A stretch of 64,000 nt of DNA from Vibrio tubiashii. Lineage in GTDB: Bacteria > Pseudomonadota > Gammaproteobacteria > Enterobacterales > Vibrionaceae. This document shows positions 1 through 9,100 of the stretch, in pieces (position 1 is the first letter of the stretch; each line of letters opens with the position of its first letter). The stretch covers positions 2,480,001 to 2,544,000 of the forward strand of contig NZ_CP117029.1 in assembly GCF_028551255.1 (NCBI RefSeq), given 5' to 3'. The notes beneath the pieces were generated by a model. The model made no database searches. It had not been told where the DNA came from and saw only the letters and a program-made list of their open reading frames with translations. Position numbers and translations under genes: made by a program.

Positions 1-1203
1 GACATCAGCATAAAAGTCCTCACTGTATTGATACCTTCCAATCAATGGCTTTAACTCCTCAAGATCCACTTTCAACACTTCGGTTTGATAGAGTGGAAAG
101 TCAACCCAACCTTCTGTAAGCGAAACCGCGCGTAATATCTCTTGCGCAAGCTGATCGCCTCTTTGACCATTGGTCAAAACTACCGCCCCGGTACCAAGCT
201 TCGGATAGAGGACAAAGTGCCCTTCAAAGCCGTGGTTGATGCCGCCGTGGAATACATAGCCTTCTTTGCTACTATGATTACGGAAAAAACCAAGTCCCAT
301 AAAGCTTGTCCCAGGGTAATCAATTTGCTGGATACTCTCTTGGCTTAGCCAGGACTCGTCGTCTCCAATGTAGGCTTGGTGAACGGCCAGAAGCATACGA
401 GTCAGATCTGTAGGTGTTGTCCACAAACCAGCCGCACTTTTAGCCGCGTATTTGTGCCACCCTTTTGCAACCCATTCGCCATATCGGTGAGCGTGGGCAA
501 ACTTTGTGTTCTCTTGCTTTTCTGTAGGCTGAACAAAACTAGAGTTGACCATTTTTAATGGCTCAAACACTTCCTGATCCGCTATCACTTCGAACGGCTT
601 ATCGTAAACCTGTTCAAGAATGTGCTGGACGAGAATGTAACCGCCATTGGAGTAATGATAGTCCCCCACTACAAACTCTTGCTTTAAAACACCAAGCTTG
701 GAATCGCTACGAGTAAAGATAGTCAACTTAGGGAGCGCTTGATCGCTCTCGACCCCCATATAACCAGTATGGTTAAAGCCCGCTTTATGTGACAATAACT
801 GACGCAGCGTAACAGGAGACTTCACGGCTTTTGCAAACTCTGGTGCAAGCAGGGGTTGGATGTACTCATCTAATGTTAGTAAACCTTTCTCTATGGCTCT
901 CAAAGTGATCAAAGTGGTGACAGGCTTACTCATTGAGGCCACTTGATATCGGGTATCAGTGTTAACTAGTTGACCTGATTCATGACTCAAACCATGGCTA
1001 AATTGCCACTCTTTTTGACCCTCTTTGAATGTACTAACACTCACACTGGGGATCTGCCAAAAGGCCATTCGTTCATCTAATGAGTAGCGTAACTCGGGAT
1101 TAGACGCATACTTATAACTGGCGACTAAGTTAGAAAATGCCTCTGGCTGCTGTGCCAGTACCGACGAGCTGAACAGCACAATGGACAGTAAAAAGCCTCT
1201 CAT
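1..1203 (-). CDS. Serine hydrolase, class C beta-lactamase-like (3' end cut by window)
   Basis: The reading frame opens at the ATG complementary to 1201-1203 and is still open at base 1, giving 401 visible codons. A hydrophobic signal peptide covers about residues 1-17 (ending SSVLA), so the product is exported. All three motifs of the penicillin-binding/class C beta-lactamase fold are present: SMSK (S90-K93, catalytic serine and lysine), YSN (Y184-N186) and HGG (319-321, in place of KTG). This fold includes esterases, D-aminopeptidases and AmpC enzymes. The HGG variant favours an esterase or peptidase over a true beta-lactamase, which is inference. A 13-bp-stem hairpin lies just upstream and ends the preceding gene. 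The C-terminus is outside the window. Confidence 0.85.
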   Translation of the reverse strand, partial: MRGFLLSIVLFSSSVLAQQPEAFSNLVASYKYASNPELRYSLDERMAFWQIPSVSVSTFKEGQKEWQFSHGLSHESGQLVNTDTRYQVASMSKPVTTLITLRAIEKGLLTLDEYIQPLLAPEFAKAVKSPVTLRQLLSHKAGFNHTGYMGVESDQALPKLTIFTRSDSKLGVLKQEFVVGDYHYSNGGYILVQHILEQVYDKPFEVIADQEVFEPLKMVNSSFVQPTEKQENTKFAHAHRYGEWVAKGWHKYAAKSAAGLWTTPTDLTRMLLAVHQAYIGDDESWLSQESIQQIDYPGTSFMGLGFFRNHSSKEGYVFHGGINHGFEGHFVLYPKLGTGAVVLTNGQRGDQLAQEILRAVSLTEGWVDFPLYQTEVLKVDLEELKPLIGRYQYSEDFYADV

Positions 1204-1219
1204 AAACACCTACCTTAAA

Positions 1220-1260
1220 TAATAAAAAACCCATTGATATTATTTTGATATCAATGGGTT
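1220..1260 (-). terminator. Intrinsic terminator after the YafJ-like gene
   Basis: A perfect 13-bp inverted repeat (1228-1240 with 1248-1260, loop of 7) is followed on the minus strand by a T-rich run. It lies about 60 nt past the stop of the amidotransferase gene and just ahead of the serine hydrolase start, so it separates the two units. Confidence 0.8.
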
Positions 1261-1320
1261 AAATATAAACTTTCGACTTGTTCTCAATGATTTTAGAAGC
1301 ACATCTCGAAATTTGGTTTA

Positions 1321-2166
1321 TTACTCTAACGGTTCGGTAGGTGCCTGACTGGCCACTTTTTTGGGCGCATATGCGACATCAGCCAGTTCATCGGCATTAC
1401 CATCGATCAGCTCACCAAAATGAAAAATGCCAAACTCGCCCGGCTTCATTCGGTGCCATGTTTCATTGCCCGTCAGCGGTTGAGTCACAATAACAGACAC
1501 GATGTCATTAGGCGTTGTTTCTTCTTGGAAGTTAATTTCCACATCTTCATCAAGTAACGCGGCTTTACCAAATGGCGCACGACGGGTTATCCAATAAAGG
1601 TGGTTAGTACAGTAGGTCATGACATACTCACCGTCTGAAAGCAGCATGTTAAACACGCCCTTCTCTCTCAGCTTGTCACAGCACTCGGCAACAAAACGAA
1701 ACACCCCCACCATATCTTGCGGTGGTTCTGGATACTCATCTTCCATCTGCTTAAGCAACCAGCAAAATGAGAGCTCACTATCTGTTTGCCCAACAGGGCG
1801 ATGTCTACCCGTTACTAAGTCTTGATAATCGCTCAATTGACCATTGTGAGCAAAGGTCCAATAACGTCCCCACAGTTCACGGGTAAAGGGGTGGGTATTT
1901 TCAAGATTCACTGCACCGCGATTCGCCTGACGAATATGGCTTATCACCGCACAGCTTTTAATCGGATAATTCTGTACCAGCTCAGCAATCTTTGAATCGC
2001 AACTTGGGTTCGGATCTTTGAAATTACGAAAGCCTTTACCCTCGTAGAAAGTGATTCCCCAACCATCGCGATGCGGACCGGTGTTACCGCCGCGCTGCAT
2101 CAGCCCGGTAAAACTAAAACAGATATCGGTTGGCACATTGGCGCTCATTCCGAGCAGTTCACACAT
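1321..2166 (-). CDS. Class II glutamine amidotransferase, YafJ family
   Basis: A 281-residue protein beginning M-C-E-L-L. Cys2, exposed after Met removal, is the N-terminal nucleophile of class II (Ntn-hydrolase) glutamine amidotransferases, so the start codon is firmly fixed. The sequence is a stand-alone GATase-2 domain of the YafJ/EgtC-like type, with the glutamine-pocket segments SHIRQAN, THPF and AHNGQL typical of the family. No synthase domain is attached, so the acceptor of the released ammonia is unknown; the E. coli homologue YafJ is also poorly characterised. It follows gmhA as in E. coli (fadE, lpcA, yafJ cluster). Family assignment is firm, physiological role is not. Confidence 0.9.
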   Translation of the reverse strand: MCELLGMSANVPTDICFSFTGLMQRGGNTGPHRDGWGITFYEGKGFRNFKDPNPSCDSKIAELVQNYPIKSCAVISHIRQANRGAVNLENTHPFTRELWGRYWTFAHNGQLSDYQDLVTGRHRPVGQTDSELSFCWLLKQMEDEYPEPPQDMVGVFRFVAECCDKLREKGVFNMLLSDGEYVMTYCTNHLYWITRRAPFGKAALLDEDVEINFQEETTPNDIVSVIVTQPLTGNETWHRMKPGEFGIFHFGELIDGNADELADVAYAPKKVASQAPTEPLE

Positions 2167-2217
2167 GGTTTACTAAACTCCCTTAATCCTTGCGTGCGGT
2201 TTCTTCTTTAATAGCAT

Positions 2218-2243
2218 AAGCGCCAGCGAATTCGCTAGCGCTT
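2218..2243 (-). terminator. Long GC-rich inverted repeat after gmhA
   Basis: Bases 2218-2243 form a nearly perfect inverted repeat that pairs over its whole length when one G-U pair is allowed. It sits 30 nt after the gmhA stop. There is no convincing U-tract, so it may be a weak terminator or an mRNA 3'-end stabiliser between gmhA and the yafJ-like gene. Confidence 0.45.
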
Positions 2244-2272
2244 ATAGTTATAAGTAAAAACAGTAACGACAA

Positions 2273-2854
2273 TTAAGCGTTTTCCATCTCTTTTTCGATC
2301 AGTTGAATCACAATGTGAATGATCTTAATGTGAATCTCTTGAATTCGGTCAGCGTAACCAAAATGAGGAACACGGATTTCGATGTCCGCTAGGCCTGCCA
2401 TTTTGCCGCCATCTTTACCCGTTAGGGCGATGGTTTTCATGCCTTTAGCTTTCGCTGCATCAATCGCTTTTAAGATGTTACCTGAGTTACCCGAGGTTGA
2501 TAGGCCAAATAGCACATCACCTTTGGCACCCACGGCTTCAACATAACGAGAAAATACGTGGTCGTAACCAAAGTCATTACTTACACATGATAAGTGGCTT
2601 GGATCAGATATAGCGATACCTGGTAAACCCGGACGATTTTCGCGATAGCGACCCGTTAGCTCTTCTGCAAAGTGCATGGCATCACAGTGTGAACCGCCGT
2701 TACCACAAGAAAGCACTTTACCACCTTGCTTAAATGAATCAGCCAGCATCTTCGCTGCCGCTTCAATTTGCGCAATGTTGTTTTCATCGCTTAAAAACTT
2801 ATTCAGAACGTCAGCAGCTTCGGTCAATTCGTTTTTAATTAGGTCCTGGTACAT
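2273..2854 (-). CDS. gmhA: Phosphoheptose isomerase (sedoheptulose 7-phosphate isomerase)
   Basis: A 193-residue SIS-domain enzyme matching the usual GmhA/LpcA length. It converts sedoheptulose 7-phosphate to D-glycero-manno-heptose 7-phosphate, the first step to ADP-heptose for the LPS inner core, in the cytosol. Visible landmarks are [18 protein letters not shown] (substrate phosphate and metal region), the sugar-phosphate loop LSTSGNSGN, and the C-terminal helix with EIHIKIIH carrying the active-site histidines. It is divergent from fadE across a 307-bp spacer and followed by the YafJ-like gene, the same neighbourhood as in E. coli. Nothing is unusual about it. Confidence 0.95.
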   Translation of the reverse strand: MYQDLIKNELTEAADVLNKFLSDENNIAQIEAAAKMLADSFKQGGKVLSCGNGGSHCDAMHFAEELTGRYRENRPGLPGIAISDPSHLSCVSNDFGYDHVFSRYVEAVGAKGDVLFGLSTSGNSGNILKAIDAAKAKGMKTIALTGKDGGKMAGLADIEIRVPHFGYADRIQEIHIKIIHIVIQLIEKEMENA

Positions 2855-3091
2855 AGGTTAATCTCTAATTTTTGTAATAAATAGTTCTGTGTGAAATACA
2901 GAAAACGTTACCTACAGAGTTTACTCAAACAATTCTCACTGTCGATAGCTTGCTGATAACAATTCCCGCTTTGTTGCAAATCTTGGTTCACAAAAACCGC
3001 ATAGCCCATCATTTTTAGACTTTTCACTCTACTTAGATCACTTTTTAAGCAAATACCGGTTTTACATTTTATTAATATTTTGATTACACTT

Positions 3092-3108
3092 AACTGGTTA
3101 GACCTCTT
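3092..3108 (+). promoter_or_regulatory. FadR-type operator upstream of fadE
   Basis: AACTGGTTAGACCTCTT at 3092-3108 matches the FadR half-sites of the enterobacterial consensus (AACTGGTCnGACCnGTT) at most positions. It lies 53 bp before the fadE start, where FadR would block transcription until long-chain acyl-CoA releases it. The call rests on visual consensus matching only. The rest of the 2855-3161 spacer holds AT-rich promoter-like sequence and no credible gene. Confidence 0.6.
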
Positions 3109-3161
3109 ACATGTTATCGGCATAAAACAGATTAAATTCCGCCGTAATAAGGAACATAAAT

Positions 3162-5615
3162 ATGGACATCTTGCTCTCTCTACTTGGCTTTACCGCAGTT
3201 CTCGCGATCTGCTTGTACCACCGCAGTTCACTGCTGCTCTCCATCGCTGCATTAACTGCCACAATGGTTGTGCTCTCTATCTTTGGTAGTGCTGGCTCTC
3301 TTAGTTGGATCTTATTCGTCGCTGCCATTGCGACCCTAGCAGTCCCATCCATCAGACAGTCACTAATCAGTAAAAAAGCCCTCGCTCTATTTAAGAAAGT
3401 GCTTCCTGCTATGTCGCAAACAGAAAAAGAAGCGCTTGATGCCGGTACCGTTTGGTGGGAAGCAGAGCTGTTCAAAGGTAAGCCTGACTGGAAAAAGCTG
3501 CACGACATTCAAAAGCCTCAGCTAAGCGCCGAAGAGCAAGCCTTCTTAGATGGCCCAGTGAACGAAGTCTGCGCTATGGTCAATGACTACAAAGTGACTC
3601 ACGAGCTAGCCGACCTCCCACCTGAAGTTTGGCAATACCTGAAAGACAATAAGTTCTTCGCCATGATCATCAAGAAGAAATACGGTGGCCTTGAGTTTTC
3701 TGCTTACGCTCAGTCTCTGGTATTGCAAAAGCTAACAGGTGTCTCTAGCGTGCTTTCTTCGACGGTTGGTGTACCTAACTCATTAGGCCCAGGCGAACTG
3801 CTGCAACACTACGGTACAACAGAGCAAAAAGATTACTACCTACCTCGTCTTGCAGAAGGTAAAGAGATTCCATGTTTTGCTTTGACCAGCCCTGAAGCTG
3901 GATCAGACGCAGGCTCTATTCCTGACTTCGGTGTGATATGTAAAGGACAATGGGAAGGCAAAGAAGTATTGGGTATGCGCCTGACATGGAACAAGCGATA
4001 CATTACTTTAGCGCCTGTTGCGACTGTTTTGGGCCTCGCCTTTAAACTGCGTGACCCTGAAGGATTACTAGGCGAGCAACAAGATCTAGGTATCACCTGT
4101 GCTTTGATCCCGACCCATCTAAAAGGTGTTGAAATCGGCAATCGTCATTTCCCACTTAACGTTCCATTCCAAAACGGTCCAACACGCGGTGAAGACCTAT
4201 TTGTGCCACTCGACTTTATCATTGGCGGCCCGAAAATGGCCGGACAAGGCTGGCGTATGCTGGTTGAGTGTCTGTCAGTAGGCCGTGGTATCACTCTACC
4301 GTCAAACTCTACCGGTGGGATTAAAACCGCTGCATTAGCAACAGGGGCTTATGCAAGAATTCGTCGTCAGTTCAAACAACCTATTGGCCACATGGAAGGG
4401 GTTGAAGAGCCATTAGCACGTTTAGGTGGTAATGCCTACGTAATGGATGCGGCAAGTACTTTGACCGTTGCAGGTATCGACCTTGGCGAAAAACCATCAG
4501 TTATCTCAGCGATCGTCAAATATCACTGTACTCACAGAATGCAACGTAGCGTTATTGATGCGATGGACATTGTTGGTGGTAAAGGTATCTGTATGGGGCC
4601 AGCAAACTTCCTTGCGCGTGGCTATCAAGGTGCACCAATTGCCGTTACTGTTGAAGGCGCAAACATCTTAACCCGCTCTATGATTATCTATGGTCAAGGC
4701 GCGATTCGCTGTCATCCATATGTACTCGAAGAAATGAACGCCGCCTACTCAGATTCTTCCGATGCTCTAGATAAGTTTGATAGTGCTTTGGCAGGCCACG
4801 TGAGCTTCACCATGAGTAATCTTGTTCGCAGCCTGTGGTTAGGTCTAACTGATGGTCGTTTCTCTGATGCGCCAGTGAAAGATTCAACCACTCGTTACTA
4901 CCAGCAATTGAACCGCTACAGCGCTAATATCGCCTTCCTTTCAGATATTTCAATGGCTGTTCTAGGTGGCTCACTGAAACGTAAAGAGCGCTTATCTGCA
5001 CGCTTAGGCGATATTCTAAGTCAACTGTACTTAAGCTCGGCAACGCTAAAACGCTATGAAAGTGATGGTCGTATTGTCGAAGACCTTCCGCTGGTACATT
5101 GGGGTCTACAAGATAGCCTGAAACAGACCGAAATCGCTGTCGATGAGTTCTTAGCTAACTTTCCGAATAAATGGCTGGGCAAAGCACTGCGCGTTTTAAT
5201 TATGCCATTTGGTCGAGTACGCAAAGCACCGAGCGACAAGCTAGATAGCCAAGTAGCTCAGATCCTACAAACGCCAAGTGAAACTCGCTCTCGCATTGGC
5301 CGTTACCAGTACTTTGAAGCGAGTGAATTCAATGCTGTTGGTCGTATCGAGCAAGCGCTTGAAATCATCCTTAAAGCAGAGCCAGTTTTCGATAAGATTT
5401 GTAAAGAGACAGGCAAACGCCGCCCATTCTTGCGTCTAGATGAGGTGGCAGCAATCGGGCTAGAAAAAGGGATTATCGATACTAACGAAGCGAAACTGCT
5501 GCGTGAAGCTGAAGAGCAACGACTATATGTCATCAATGTTGATGATTTCAGCCCTGAGGAGTTAGCAGCAAAGCCTCAACCGCAGCTTTCTTCAGCAATG
5601 GATGAAGTCGCGTAA
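3162..5615 (+). CDS. fadE: Acyl-CoA dehydrogenase of fatty-acid beta-oxidation
   Basis: An 817-residue protein, close to E. coli FadE (814). It catalyses the first, FAD-dependent dehydrogenation of fatty acyl-CoA in beta-oxidation. Two hydrophobic segments fill about residues 1-65, consistent with inner-membrane association. The dehydrogenase core follows, with the FAD/substrate motif [14 protein letters not shown] near residue 240 and the segment [11 protein letters not shown] near residue 500. The long C-terminal extension is the mark of the FadE subfamily as against short soluble acyl-CoA dehydrogenases. The FadR-like box upstream supports fatty-acid-responsive control. It is monocistronic, with a strong terminator 35 nt downstream. 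Confidence 0.96.
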   Translation: MDILLSLLGFTAVLAICLYHRSSLLLSIAALTATMVVLSIFGSAGSLSWILFVAAIATLAVPSIRQSLISKKALALFKKVLPAMSQTEKEALDAGTVWWEAELFKGKPDWKKLHDIQKPQLSAEEQAFLDGPVNEVCAMVNDYKVTHELADLPPEVWQYLKDNKFFAMIIKKKYGGLEFSAYAQSLVLQKLTGVSSVLSSTVGVPNSLGPGELLQHYGTTEQKDYYLPRLAEGKEIPCFALTSPEAGSDAGSIPDFGVICKGQWEGKEVLGMRLTWNKRYITLAPVATVLGLAFKLRDPEGLLGEQQDLGITCALIPTHLKGVEIGNRHFPLNVPFQNGPTRGEDLFVPLDFIIGGPKMAGQGWRMLVECLSVGRGITLPSNSTGGIKTAALATGAYARIRRQFKQPIGHMEGVEEPLARLGGNAYVMDAASTLTVAGIDLGEKPSVISAIVKYHCTHRMQRSVIDAMDIVGGKGICMGPANFLARGYQGAPIAVTVEGANILTRSMIIYGQGAIRCHPYVLEEMNAAYSDSSDALDKFDSALAGHVSFTMSNLVRSLWLGLTDGRFSDAPVKDSTTRYYQQLNRYSANIAFLSDISMAVLGGSLKRKERLSARLGDILSQLYLSSATLKRYESDGRIVEDLPLVHWGLQDSLKQTEIAVDEFLANFPNKWLGKALRVLIMPFGRVRKAPSDKLDSQVAQILQTPSETRSRIGRYQYFEASEFNAVGRIEQALEIILKAEPVFDKICKETGKRRPFLRLDEVAAIGLEKGIIDTNEAKLLREAEEQRLYVINVDDFSPEELAAKPQPQLSSAMDEVA

Positions 5616-5649
5616 ATCATTAATTAAGACGGAACACATTAGTACGAAC

Positions 5650-5675
5650 AAGGGCTGCATTTGCAGCCCTTTTTA
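5650..5675 (+). terminator. Intrinsic terminator of fadE
   Basis: AAGGGCTGCA (5650-5659) pairs perfectly with TGCAGCCCTT (5662-5671) and is followed by T residues on the plus strand, 34 nt after the fadE stop. Confidence 0.9.
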
Positions 5676-5717
5676 GTGAGTAAACCCTAACGTTTATCAT
5701 TTTAACTGAACGAGAAA

Positions 5718-5737
5718 CTAGGGTCTGTTGACCTTAA
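5718..5737. repeat. 20-bp exact repeat, copy 1
   Basis: CTAGGGTCTGTTGACCTTAA occurs here and again, identically and in the same orientation, at 57275-57294. Its core GGTC-TGTT-GACC is a small dyad. It lies in the convergent gap between fadE and the minus-strand TIGR03503-type gene. It could be the remnant of an insertion-sequence end or a small dispersed repeat; no transposase is nearby. Confidence 0.7.
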
Positions 5738-5786
5738 CCACGTCAGATTTTACTTATTGAACACGGCGCTTGGGTCGCTAAACAGG

Positions 5787-7037
5787 TTACTTCTTCGGCA
5801 TTTCCAATTGCATCTCAGGTATCGCTTGCTTACTCGCCTTAAGCTTACGTCTAACAAACCAGACCACTAAGCCGAGAATAACCACCACAACGTTACCGAC
5901 GCCAATAACAATCATAGTACGAGTACGCTTTTCTTCGCGCATTTGAATCAGTTGCATTTCTTCTAACAGCTTCTGCTGCTTAAGGCGCTCTTCTTCCTGC
6001 AATCGGCGCGTCTCCGCCATATCAACTTCCGCCACCACACTATAGGTGTGATCTGTTAAAGGGAAAATCAGCGGTCGCTCAGACCCCATCTCTGTCGCAA
6101 ACGCTTCGCCAGTCCATGAGTAAAGGCCAATCGCCTCACTATACGGAATTTCCAGTTCAAGTTTATTGCTTTCCGCTTGTGCCGAACCTTGCACAGACGT
6201 TAGTTCACCACTAGGGGAAGTATGCTCAACATGGCCTGCGATTGAACCGGGCAAAATCATCCCCTGCTCGCCAGCCATAACAATACGGTTAGGACTCATT
6301 GCGTCGCGAGATTGGATAAAGGTGGTTTGCAAAGGTGTCGGATAAACCAGTACTTCTTGCTCTTGAGCGCGCAAGAACACACCATTACCCGAAGTAATTC
6401 TTACTCGATACTTACCCGGAGCACTCGTAATCGGCAAAGAGACCGTGAATATACCGTCACCCGCTACTTCATCAAGCCCTTGCCCATCATCGGCAAATTC
6501 ACCAATCACTTCTGGGATAGGTTTAGCTTCTTTAATCAGCTCATCTTCATTTTCAATATATTTGGTAAAGGTTACTTTAAGTTTGACCCGGTCAAGGAAG
6601 TCACGCAGTACCAAAGGTTGGTCATCTGACGTCAATCTGGCGTTAAACTTAATCGACTCCCCTTGGAAAAGGCGATTAGGGAGTTGGTCGGTAGTCAACT
6701 CAAGGTGAGAGATGAGCTTAATTTTATTCTTCGGTGTGACTCGACCAATCGCTTGCCACGGCCCGGGCATTGGGTTATCAATCGAGACGATATCCATTGA
6801 GGACTCTTGATACCAACGGACATTATCTGGACTGCGCCACGCGTAATACTTTTTACCATCCGGTCTAACAAGGACCACTGGTTGAGAGCTTTTTGAACGA
6901 TAGATAACGAAGGTAATCTGTTTGATCGAGGGATCAACTCTAAAACGGTTATCCAATAACGACATTGAGGACTCTTCAGCGCTATAACCTAACGCGCTAA
7001 ACAACATAGCGACTATGGCAATCCAAATCCTCAACAT
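5787..7037 (-). CDS. TIGR03503-type membrane-anchored periplasmic protein
   Basis: A 416-residue protein with an N-terminal signal sequence (about residues 1-19, ending GYSA) and one C-terminal transmembrane segment (about 371-392) followed by a short basic cytoplasmic tail. Just before the membrane span is a charged, probably coiled-coil stretch rich in Glu, Arg, Gln and Leu. The large middle region looks like periplasmic beta-sandwich modules, with a VWA-type accessory flavour (DGQGLDEVAGDGIFTVSLP). I recognise it as the uncharacterised gammaproteobacterial family named TIGR03503; the function is unknown. It is 8 bp downstream of dnaQ on the same strand, so the two may be cotranscribed. Confidence 0.75.
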   Translation of the reverse strand: MLRIWIAIVAMLFSALGYSAEESSMSLLDNRFRVDPSIKQITFVIYRSKSSQPVVLVRPDGKKYYAWRSPDNVRWYQESSMDIVSIDNPMPGPWQAIGRVTPKNKIKLISHLELTTDQLPNRLFQGESIKFNARLTSDDQPLVLRDFLDRVKLKVTFTKYIENEDELIKEAKPIPEVIGEFADDGQGLDEVAGDGIFTVSLPITSAPGKYRVRITSGNGVFLRAQEQEVLVYPTPLQTTFIQSRDAMSPNRIVMAGEQGMILPGSIAGHVEHTSPSGELTSVQGSAQAESNKLELEIPYSEAIGLYSWTGEAFATEMGSERPLIFPLTDHTYSVVAEVDMAETRRLQEEERLKQQKLLEEMQLIQMREEKRTRTMIVIGVGNVVVVILGLVVWFVRRKLKASKQAIPEMQLEMPKK

Positions 7038-7045
7038 CCTTTCTC

Positions 7046-7783
7046 CTATTGACGCCAGAGGCAGCTTCCGCTTTTCTCGACGATATCTAATCTACTTTGA
7101 TGGGCTTCTATTTCATCGGCGCTTGCACGTAAAACCTTTAGCGCTTTTCGTCCACTTGCTGCACGTTTTATCGCTTCGCCGCCCTCTTCGTTGCCATTTC
7201 CGGCATTAAACTGCAAAGAAGTCTGCCCACCTGTCATTAACAGGTATACGTCGGCCAGAATCTCCGCATCGAGCAAAGCCCCGTGGAGCGTACGGTGCGA
7301 GTTATCAATGCCGTATCGATCACATAACACATCAAGGTTGTTTCGCTTGCCTGGGAAGATCTTCTTCGCCATGGCGAGCGTATCGGTCACCTTACAGTAG
7401 TCGACCGTTTTACCAATCTGCGGATCGAGCATTCCAAACTCATAATCCATAAAACCGACGTCGAAGGGCGCGTTGTGCGCCACCAGCTCAGCATCTTTAA
7501 TGAATTCAAGAAACTCTGCGTGAACATCTTGGTACTCTGGCTTATCGACCAAGAATTCATCTGTAATACCGTGGACTTCTACTGCATCGGGTTGAATTTC
7601 TCGATCTGGCTTAATATACACATGAAAGTGTCGCCCAGTCAGCTTGCGGTCGATAATTTCAACCGCACCGATCTCGATAATGCGATGGTCTTGGTAATGA
7701 GGCCCGCCTTCGCGGTTCATACCGGTTGTTTCGGTATCGAGTACCACGATACGGTGTTGCTTAGAATTGTTGCTAGTATTCAT
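7046..7783 (-). CDS. dnaQ: DNA polymerase III epsilon subunit (3'-5' proofreading exonuclease)
   Basis: A 245-residue DEDDh exonuclease. Motif Exo I is DTETTG with D16 and E18, Exo II is NAPFD with D108, and Exo III carries H167 and D172. The clamp-binding peptide QTSLQF (187-192), equivalent to the E. coli QTSMAF site, ties epsilon to the beta clamp. The C-terminal tail would contact the alpha subunit, whose gene dnaE also lies in this window. It is divergent from rnhA with only 56 bp between starts, the same arrangement as in E. coli, so both promoters must be packed into that gap. Length and motifs are normal for the family. Confidence 0.97.
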   Translation of the reverse strand: MNTSNNSKQHRIVVLDTETTGMNREGGPHYQDHRIIEIGAVEIIDRKLTGRHFHVYIKPDREIQPDAVEVHGITDEFLVDKPEYQDVHAEFLEFIKDAELVAHNAPFDVGFMDYEFGMLDPQIGKTVDYCKVTDTLAMAKKIFPGKRNNLDVLCDRYGIDNSHRTLHGALLDAEILADVYLLMTGGQTSLQFNAGNGNEEGGEAIKRAASGRKALKVLRASADEIEAHQSRLDIVEKSGSCLWRQ

Positions 7784-7839
7784 AACAAAATGTGTGTCAG
7801 ACTATGCCAATAATGTGCTTAACCCAATAGTATCAAATC

Positions 7840-8304
7840 ATGACGAAACAGGTGGAAATTTTCACTGATGGTTCCTGCTTAGGCAATCCTGGCCCTGGTG
7901 GTTACGGTGTGGTTCTTCGCTACAAACAAACCGAAAAGACATTAGCCAAAGGTTATACGCTCACAACCAATAACCGTATGGAGATGCTTGCGACCATTGT
8001 TGCGCTGCAAGCCCTTAAAGAGCCATGCGATGTGATTCTCACCACAGATAGCCAGTATGTTCGCCAAGGCATTACCCAGTGGATTCATAACTGGAAAAAA
8101 CGCGGCTGGAAAACCGCAGATAAAAAACCCGTCAAGAACGCCGATCTTTGGCAAGCACTCGACAAAGAAACCGAACGTCACAGCGTTGACTGGCGTTGGG
8201 TTAAAGGTCACGCTGGCCATCGCGAAAACGAAATGTGTGACGAACTAGCGCGAGCAGCTGCGGAAAACCCGACTGAAGAAGACAGCGGCTACAAGCCCAG
8301 CTAG
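7840..8304 (+). CDS. rnhA: Ribonuclease HI
   Basis: A 154-residue enzyme that cuts the RNA strand of RNA-DNA hybrids, removing primers and R-loops. All catalytic residues are in place: D10 (FTDGS), E48 (MEM), D70 (TTDSQ), H124 (GHAGH) and D134. The basic handle segment WKKRGWK (85-91) typical of the E. coli type is also present. It is divergent from dnaQ. Its stop is 6 bp from the convergent methyltransferase stop, and its terminator appears to lie inside that gene. Confidence 0.97.
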   Translation: MTKQVEIFTDGSCLGNPGPGGYGVVLRYKQTEKTLAKGYTLTTNNRMEMLATIVALQALKEPCDVILTTDSQYVRQGITQWIHNWKKRGWKTADKKPVKNADLWQALDKETERHSVDWRWVKGHAGHRENEMCDELARAAAENPTEEDSGYKPS

Positions 8305-8310
8305 CAAAAC

Positions 8311-9048
8311 TCAATGACTTTGCTTATTCGACACTTTGTAATTGACGCTAACTGGCGTCAATTTTCTTTTTAACTTCCAATGTGGCTTAATCGGCTTAAG
8401 TGGATAAGTTCGTTTACGTGCGACAATAAAATACAAACTGCCCATCGGCGACGCCCAATCACCCAGGCTATTCTCAAGCCATGTCCACATCGTCCGATAT
8501 TTCTGCATCGGGAACAGGGCATAGCTATCGCACTCAATCACTTGATAATTAAGTAACCCTAACCAGTCCTTAATTCGATTTGGCGTAAACATCCTGCCAC
8601 TCCACGGAAGGTTGTTCCTTCTCCATGGCATCAAGCTCGCCAAGCCCGTCAAGCTGATTGGGTTGAATCCAGTGATAATCAAATAGCCATCATCAATCAT
8701 CACCCTATCGACTTCGCGTAACATTCGATGCGGGTCATTACAGTAATCGAGCTGGTGTGCCATCAAAACCGCGTCGAAACTTTTTTCTAAAAAGGGCAAA
8801 TCGTAGCCATCTGCGATGACATTATGCAACGGGTTCTGGATATCTAGATGAACTTGATGTTGAATATTACAATTGAAACTGGTTAACTCGCAGCTCAAGC
8901 CTCCCAGCTTTAGCAAATGATAACCGAACAGCTTAGGGCACCATTCGTCAACGCGGGTTTGAATCGATTCATTCACCCACTGACCATTTTTTAGCTGAGA
9001 CCATGAATGAGGCTTTTCAAGCTTTTTGCTGCTACGTGCTGGCTTCAT
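8311..9048 (-). CDS. Class I SAM-dependent methyltransferase, YafS-like
   Basis: I chose the start at 9048 (MKPARSS, 245 residues) because AGG lies 6-7 nt upstream and because the longer frame to 9120 would run into gloB. A Rossmann-type methyltransferase core is visible: [11 protein letters not shown] (a diverged SAM loop), [45 protein letters not shown] and YLIITGFNP, which follow the motif II-IV order of the Methyltransf_11 group. The position between rnhA and gloB matches E. coli yafS, whose substrate is unknown. The C-terminus is basic and ends KVSNKQSH. The 3' end of this gene encodes a hairpin that fits as the terminator of the opposing rnhA. Confidence 0.82.
   Translation of the reverse strand: MKPARSSKKLEKPHSWSQLKNGQWVNESIQTRVDEWCPKLFGYHLLKLGGLSCELTSFNCNIQHQVHLDIQNPLHNVIADGYDLPFLEKSFDAVLMAHQLDYCNDPHRMLREVDRVMIDDGYLIITGFNPISLTGLASLMPWRRNNLPWSGRMFTPNRIKDWLGLLNYQVIECDSYALFPMQKYRTMWTWLENSLGDWASPMGSLYFIVARKRTYPLKPIKPHWKLKRKLTPVSVNYKVSNKQSH
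8340..8371 (+). terminator. rnhA terminator lying inside the convergent methyltransferase gene
   Basis: AATTGACGC (8340-8348) pairs perfectly with GCGTCAATT (8355-8363) across a 6-nt loop and is followed on the plus strand by TTCTTTTT. It starts 36 nt past the rnhA stop but lies wholly within the coding sequence of the minus-strand methyltransferase. Confidence 0.65.
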
Positions 9049-9100
9049 AGTTACCTGCTTCACCCAAGCGTCTGTTGACCGATATACTGGAGACACAACC

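Noticed and set aside
2908..3123. 71-codon minus-strand frame upstream of fadE
   Set aside because: It covers the fadE promoter and FadR-like box, has no recognisable protein features and no good ribosome binding site.
9026..9100. Longer N-terminus for gloB
   Set aside because: It would overlap the divergent methyltransferase and precedes the family-standard start [10 protein letters not shown], which has its own ribosome binding site.
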